Below are positions 61,201 through 64,000 of a DNA stretch of 64,000 nt, piece by piece. Numbering within the stretch: the stretch's first letter is position 1; each line of letters begins with the position of its first letter. A program made the position numbers and the translations under genes. Below the pieces are notes generated by a model. That model searched no databases. It had not been told where the DNA came from and saw nothing but the letters and a program-made list of their open reading frames with translations. This stretch comes from Chromobotia macracanthus (Eukaryota; Chordata; Actinopteri; Cypriniformes; Botiidae): positions 3,146,001 to 3,210,000 of the forward strand of contig JAZGTH010000040.1 of NCBI GenBank assembly GCA_036877525.1, given 5' to 3'.

Positions 61201-63829
61201 CAGGAGAAATGTGCGAGATGGACCACAAAGCCAGTTCCTGAGACGGGGTCGAATTTACAATACGGGAACAGGATGAAGGTCCTGTGCTCACAAAAAGATC
61301 ACAAGGCTTTAGTATAGTAAAACCTATCTGATCTAGTAAATGAGGTGTGTGATCAGACGCCCATAGCCCTCTGAACTCCAGTGAGGTCACACTCACCCGT
61401 GAAGTGTGCCCTTACAAGTGACTTCTAACTTGTATGCAACAAAACAGGATGTGTAACAAAGGTGGAGGTGTGCTCTTTGAACTGGCCACCTTCCTCAATT
61501 CACATTGCATCCCTCTGGCACATGCCTCTTGAATAGGTGCATTTTGCACCTATTTGTGAAGTGTGCCTTTTAAGAGTGGGGAAAAGTGGGTGGCAAAAAC
61601 CTGCAGTAAATGTAATTTAGTACCTTTCCTAATTTGATACTTTATATGCCAACCATGCATTAATGCTTATTTACTATTTAGCACAAACTTGAAAGGTCTT
61701 TAAAGGGGATGGTTCACAAAAAATTTACATTCTTCCACTCACTCTTATGTCATGCCAAACCTATATGACTTTTTTTTGCTTCTGAGGAACACAAGAAGAA
61801 ATTTAAAGTATGCTGGTAACCAAACAACAGTGGCACCCACTGACTTCGATTGTATGGATACAAAACCACTTAAATGTAGAACAACAACACAGAACAAAGC
61901 TATATAGGTTTGGAATGACATGAGGGTGAATAAATAATGGAAAATTTTCATTTTTTGTGTAAACTACTTTGAGGAATTGTGATAATTAAATTAACTATAT
62001 TTTAAAAAGCTAATAAGAAATTGAAATTACAGTATAACAAGTGTGAAAGAAGACTCTAAAATATTACTGAAACAGGTACTGGTTCTACATAACGTGCATG
62101 CTCTATATAGCAGCACAGATCTCCCACATAGAGGAGACAAGTATAAAAATTTACCACCAGCCAGCTAAGCATACTTCACTCTTGTCTCCTGTGAGACTGC
62201 ATTTGTAAAGCGAGTCTTTTGAAGTAGGTCAAAGGCTTAACTGAGAACATCTCACCTCCAAATGTGTTAGAAGTTTGCCTGCTGTATGAAACGCTCTAGG
62301 ACATTCACAGCACTATGAGAAGTGTGCCCTAAAGAGTGAATCTTCACTCCTTATCTCACTGAATTGTCTGACAGCAGTATCAATATCATACACGCACAGG
62401 TGAGAAAGTGTGTCACAGGTGGAAATGGTGGGCTGAGAGACTTGTTTTAAATAAATGGATGGAAAAGATGGGCAGCTAGGAAGTGTTGTACTGTTAACGG
62501 TCACCATAAATAGGTCTTTAAAACTGCTAAATATGCCCATTCCATTAATCTGACATTAACCTTTTCTCTTTCTTATGTGGCCGATGAAATTTACACACAA
62601 TGAATAGGGTAAGGTTTTCCTGTAGCTCAACTGGTAAAGCATTACGTTAGCAGCGCAAAGGTTGTAGGTTCAATTCCCAGGAAACGCATACATACATCAA
62701 TTGTATAGCTTGAATGCATTGCAAGTTGCTTTGGATAAATGCATAAATGTAATGATACGAACAGGGTAAAGTAACATTTTAAGAGCACTGCCACTTTCTA
62801 TCAACAACTTACATGCTTAATGCTAACATACAATAACAATGACTATTAAGTCTTTACTCTTTGTGTTAAGTATTTTAAATTGTATTCAGCAATGTCTGGG
62901 ACGCGCGCACACACACAATACTTTCATCACATATGCTGCTGGTGATGGGACAATAAATGTGATTTGATTTGAGATGGGTAATGCTTACCTTATTTCCTTG
63001 TTCATCCATAGAATTGCTACCTAGAGAGCAGAAATCACTTGGTGTCAAACCTTTAGAGCTGATGTAAGAAGGAAAATTCATTTTTATTTTAGATATGATT
63101 GGTCAGTTGCAGCATTCTGTGGTCAAATGTTTTTGTATAATTATTTGTATAATTAACAGTTGTGTCAAGCGACAGATTTCTTGCAAAGCAGCAGTGCTAG
63201 TTTTGTCTTCCGTATCTTTCTGCAGTCACTCTGTTTCTTCCTACCCAACGAAATAATTTCAACCGCGTAATAAGTGGGATAATGTGCAGTCAGATGGTAT
63301 CTATCACAAACTCCGACAGAGTAATAACTGACAAACAAAATTTTAAACTTTGAAAATGAAAGCCAAATATTCATTAGAAATCTCTCACAAGGTTATTAAA
63401 AAACATGTATGTTAAAAATATTAGAATGATCACAACTTTATCTTTCAAAACAAAAAAACCAACACAATTATCATTATAACATGCTCTACTGTGATACAGT
63501 TTCTGAATACAGAAACAACAACAGCACATCTCATTAATCTATCAAAAATAATCCAAACATGCAAGTGATGTCACAAAGTCTCAAATAATCAAACATGCCC
63601 AAAATCTTTAGGCTTACAACACAACAGTTTGCAGCAGCTCACCCTAAAGAAAGCAGCAGGCCAACTCACCAAATAGGTACACAATGCCAACTGTACTTCC
63701 CAGTCCCATAATCCCTGCTAATCGCAGGACCATCTTCTTAGCATATGCTGTGTTTTCTTTCTGTTTCTTGTCTTCACCCTGTTCATCTTTCTTCTGACTG
63801 GAGTCATGGCCCTCAGAAGGAGGATGGCC
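46295..63829 (-). CDS. timm50: Mitochondrial import receptor TIM50, 5'-partial (10 exons)
   Basis: Inner-membrane receptor of the TIM23 complex that takes presequence proteins from TOM and helps keep the channel closed. Exons in transcript order: 63670-63829, 62989-63020, 57260-57281, 52784-52842, 52520-52639, 51018-51122, 50222-50320, 46830-46986, 46609-46715, 46295-46393; 960 nt, 319 residues with unbroken phase. The presequence exon lies right of the window. A hydrophilic linker (SEGHDSSQKKDEQGEDKK) leads to the transmembrane helix (MVLRLAGIMGLGSTVGIVYL), then the FCP1-homology domain starting at YTLVLELTDVLLHPEW and containing FKKRPGIDYLFQQLAPLYEI, IVIFTSETGM and KVIVVDCKREAF. The FCP1 DxDx[TV] nucleophile motif reads LELTD, so the catalytic aspartate is absent, as usual in TIM50. 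The tail ends GSIAGRFWSRKQH. Introns of up to 5.7 kb hold many regulatory-like elements, unusual for a housekeeping gene. Confidence 0.96.
46987..50221. other. timm50 intron, 3.2 kb
   Basis: No coding exon. A CpG-richer segment at about 47.78-48.45 kb holds two CAGCTG boxes (48250-48255, 48370-48375) and a CACGTG (48354-48359). A purine-rich stretch covers about 49.49-49.79 kb. The rest is AT-rich. Confidence 0.5.
51870..52060. promoter_or_regulatory. E-box cluster in a timm50 intron
   Basis: CAGGTG at 51915-51920, CACCTG at 51931-51936 and 51938-51943, and CAGCTG at 51962-51967, four E-boxes in 53 bp, in a GC-richer island within the intron 51123-52519. Consistent with an E-protein, ZEB or Snail-bound element; function not shown. 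Confidence 0.3.
52843..57259. other. timm50 intron, 4.4 kb, with regulatory-like blocks
   Basis: No coding exon. Three blocks (about 53.16-53.56, 54.69-54.91 and 55.76-56.25 kb) are richer in GC and in transcription-factor words than the AT-rich remainder and look like conserved non-coding elements. A SINE-tail relic lies near 53822-53880. A 21-bp tandem duplication (TCTTATCCATGTTTGTTGGC core) is at 54128-54171. Confidence 0.45.
58795..58823. repeat. Perfect 29-bp palindrome
   Basis: Arms TGAACTAAACCATT and AATGGTTTAGTTCA, 14 bases each, around a single A. Found in the largest timm50 intron. Confidence 0.95.
61700..61972. mobile_element. Palindromic MITE, near full length
   Basis: Starts TTAAAGGGGATGGTTCACA and ends GTAAACTACTTTGA. 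The left arm, read in reverse complement, gives ATATAGGTTTGGCATGACAT and aligns with ATATAGGTTTGGAATGACAT in the right arm, so the element is an imperfect inverted repeat with a short centre. This is the non-autonomous DNA element, abundant in carp-like genomes, whose ends resemble AAAGGGATAGTTCACCC. It has no coding capacity. Confidence 0.85.
62614..62754 (+). mobile_element. tRNA-derived SINE
   Basis: A tRNA-like head with a Pol III A box (TAGCTCAACTGGTAAAGC, about 62623-62640) and B box (GGTTCAATTCC, 62667-62677) is followed by a body and the common fish SINE tail (GCAAGTTGCTTTGGATAA, then ATGCATAAATGTAATG). The tRNA part does not fold as a functional tRNA and is fused to the tail, so this is a SINE of the type frequent in cypriniforms, not a tRNA gene. 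Confidence 0.8.
62951..62972 (+). repeat. Short retroelement-like tail
   Basis: CAATAAATGTGATTTGATTTGA resembles the short 3' repeat tails of fish non-LTR elements. A similar word (ACAATAAAGTTGAATCTAAT) is at 6884-6903 in a supt5h intron. Neither copy has a recognisable body. Confidence 0.3.
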
Positions 63830-64000
63830 CTGAGAACAAAGTGTCAAAGAGGCAGGCCACTTCAGTACTCCCGTTTTATAAAATGACAATGATCAAGAAT
63901 TGAAATCCGGCACATTGTGTGATCATGGACATTAAATGTCAAGTGTGAGTGATGAAATGCATCGATTTCTGCAAACTCTTAAACTCTCTGAGCTATTTTT

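Larger units (their letters stand above)
57282..62988. other. timm50 intron, 5.7 kb, repeat-bearing
   Basis: No coding exon. It contains five copies of a GAAGTGTGCC motif (58.7-62.3 kb), a perfect 29-bp palindrome (58795-58823), a MITE, a SINE and a poly-A tract at 58086-58101. Confidence 0.55.

Noticed and set aside
62614..62690. Possible tRNA gene
   Set aside because: A and B boxes are present, but the arms do not pair as a tRNA and a SINE body and tail follow, so it was called a SINE.

Overview
The window is nuclear DNA of a teleost fish, most probably a cypriniform. All protein genes are split by GT-AG introns, the spaces between genes are AT-rich with long TA and CA microsatellites, and a palindromic MITE (61.70-61.97 kb) and a tRNA-derived SINE (62.61-62.75 kb) are of types common in carp-like fishes. 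No prokaryotic, viral or CRISPR feature was seen.

Layout from left to right: (1) supt5h, plus strand, the C-terminal 896 residues of elongation factor SPT5 in 21 exons (75-7647), entering from the left edge. (2) rnaset2l, minus strand, a secreted RNase T2 in ten small coding exons (8317-10314), tail to tail with supt5h. (3) cox7a1, plus strand, a mitochondrial cytochrome c oxidase subunit in four exons (11365-13751), head to head with rnaset2l. (4) chp2-like, minus strand, a calcineurin-B-homologous EF-hand protein in seven exons (14821-17064). (5) About 21 kb without a recognised gene (17.1-38.3 kb), with repeats, a suspicious homopolymer block and a few exon-like segments, the best of which is a possible minus-strand 3' gene end at 31.97-33.81 kb. 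(6) dlc (deltaC), minus strand, a complete Notch ligand in nine exons (38311-41717). (7) A 4.6 kb dlc upstream region with a TATA box, T-box-like sites and an E/N-box. (8) timm50, minus strand, ten exons (46295-63829), whose presequence exon lies beyond the right edge.

The exon models were assembled by hand from splice signals, unbroken reading phase across every junction and family similarity. All of these gene models keep phase from first to last exon. From recalled human gene order, timm50 followed by dlc in the same orientation mirrors TIMM50-DLL3 on human 19q13, with SUPT5H also nearby, so this is the fish counterpart of the DLL3 neighbourhood. The genes do not form a pathway: supt5h is a general transcription factor, cox7a1 and timm50 are mitochondrial, chp2 is an ion-exchanger cofactor, rnaset2l is a secreted/lysosomal nuclease and dlc is a developmental signal.

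No wholly new system is evident. The observations most worth checking are a 12-base motif found five times in 3.6 kb of the largest timm50 intron, a perfect 29-bp palindrome in the same intron, a two-codon terminal exon that supplies the PDZ-binding end of DeltaC, clustered transcription-factor sites upstream of dlc and inside timm50 introns, and the candidate unrecognised gene at 32-34 kb.
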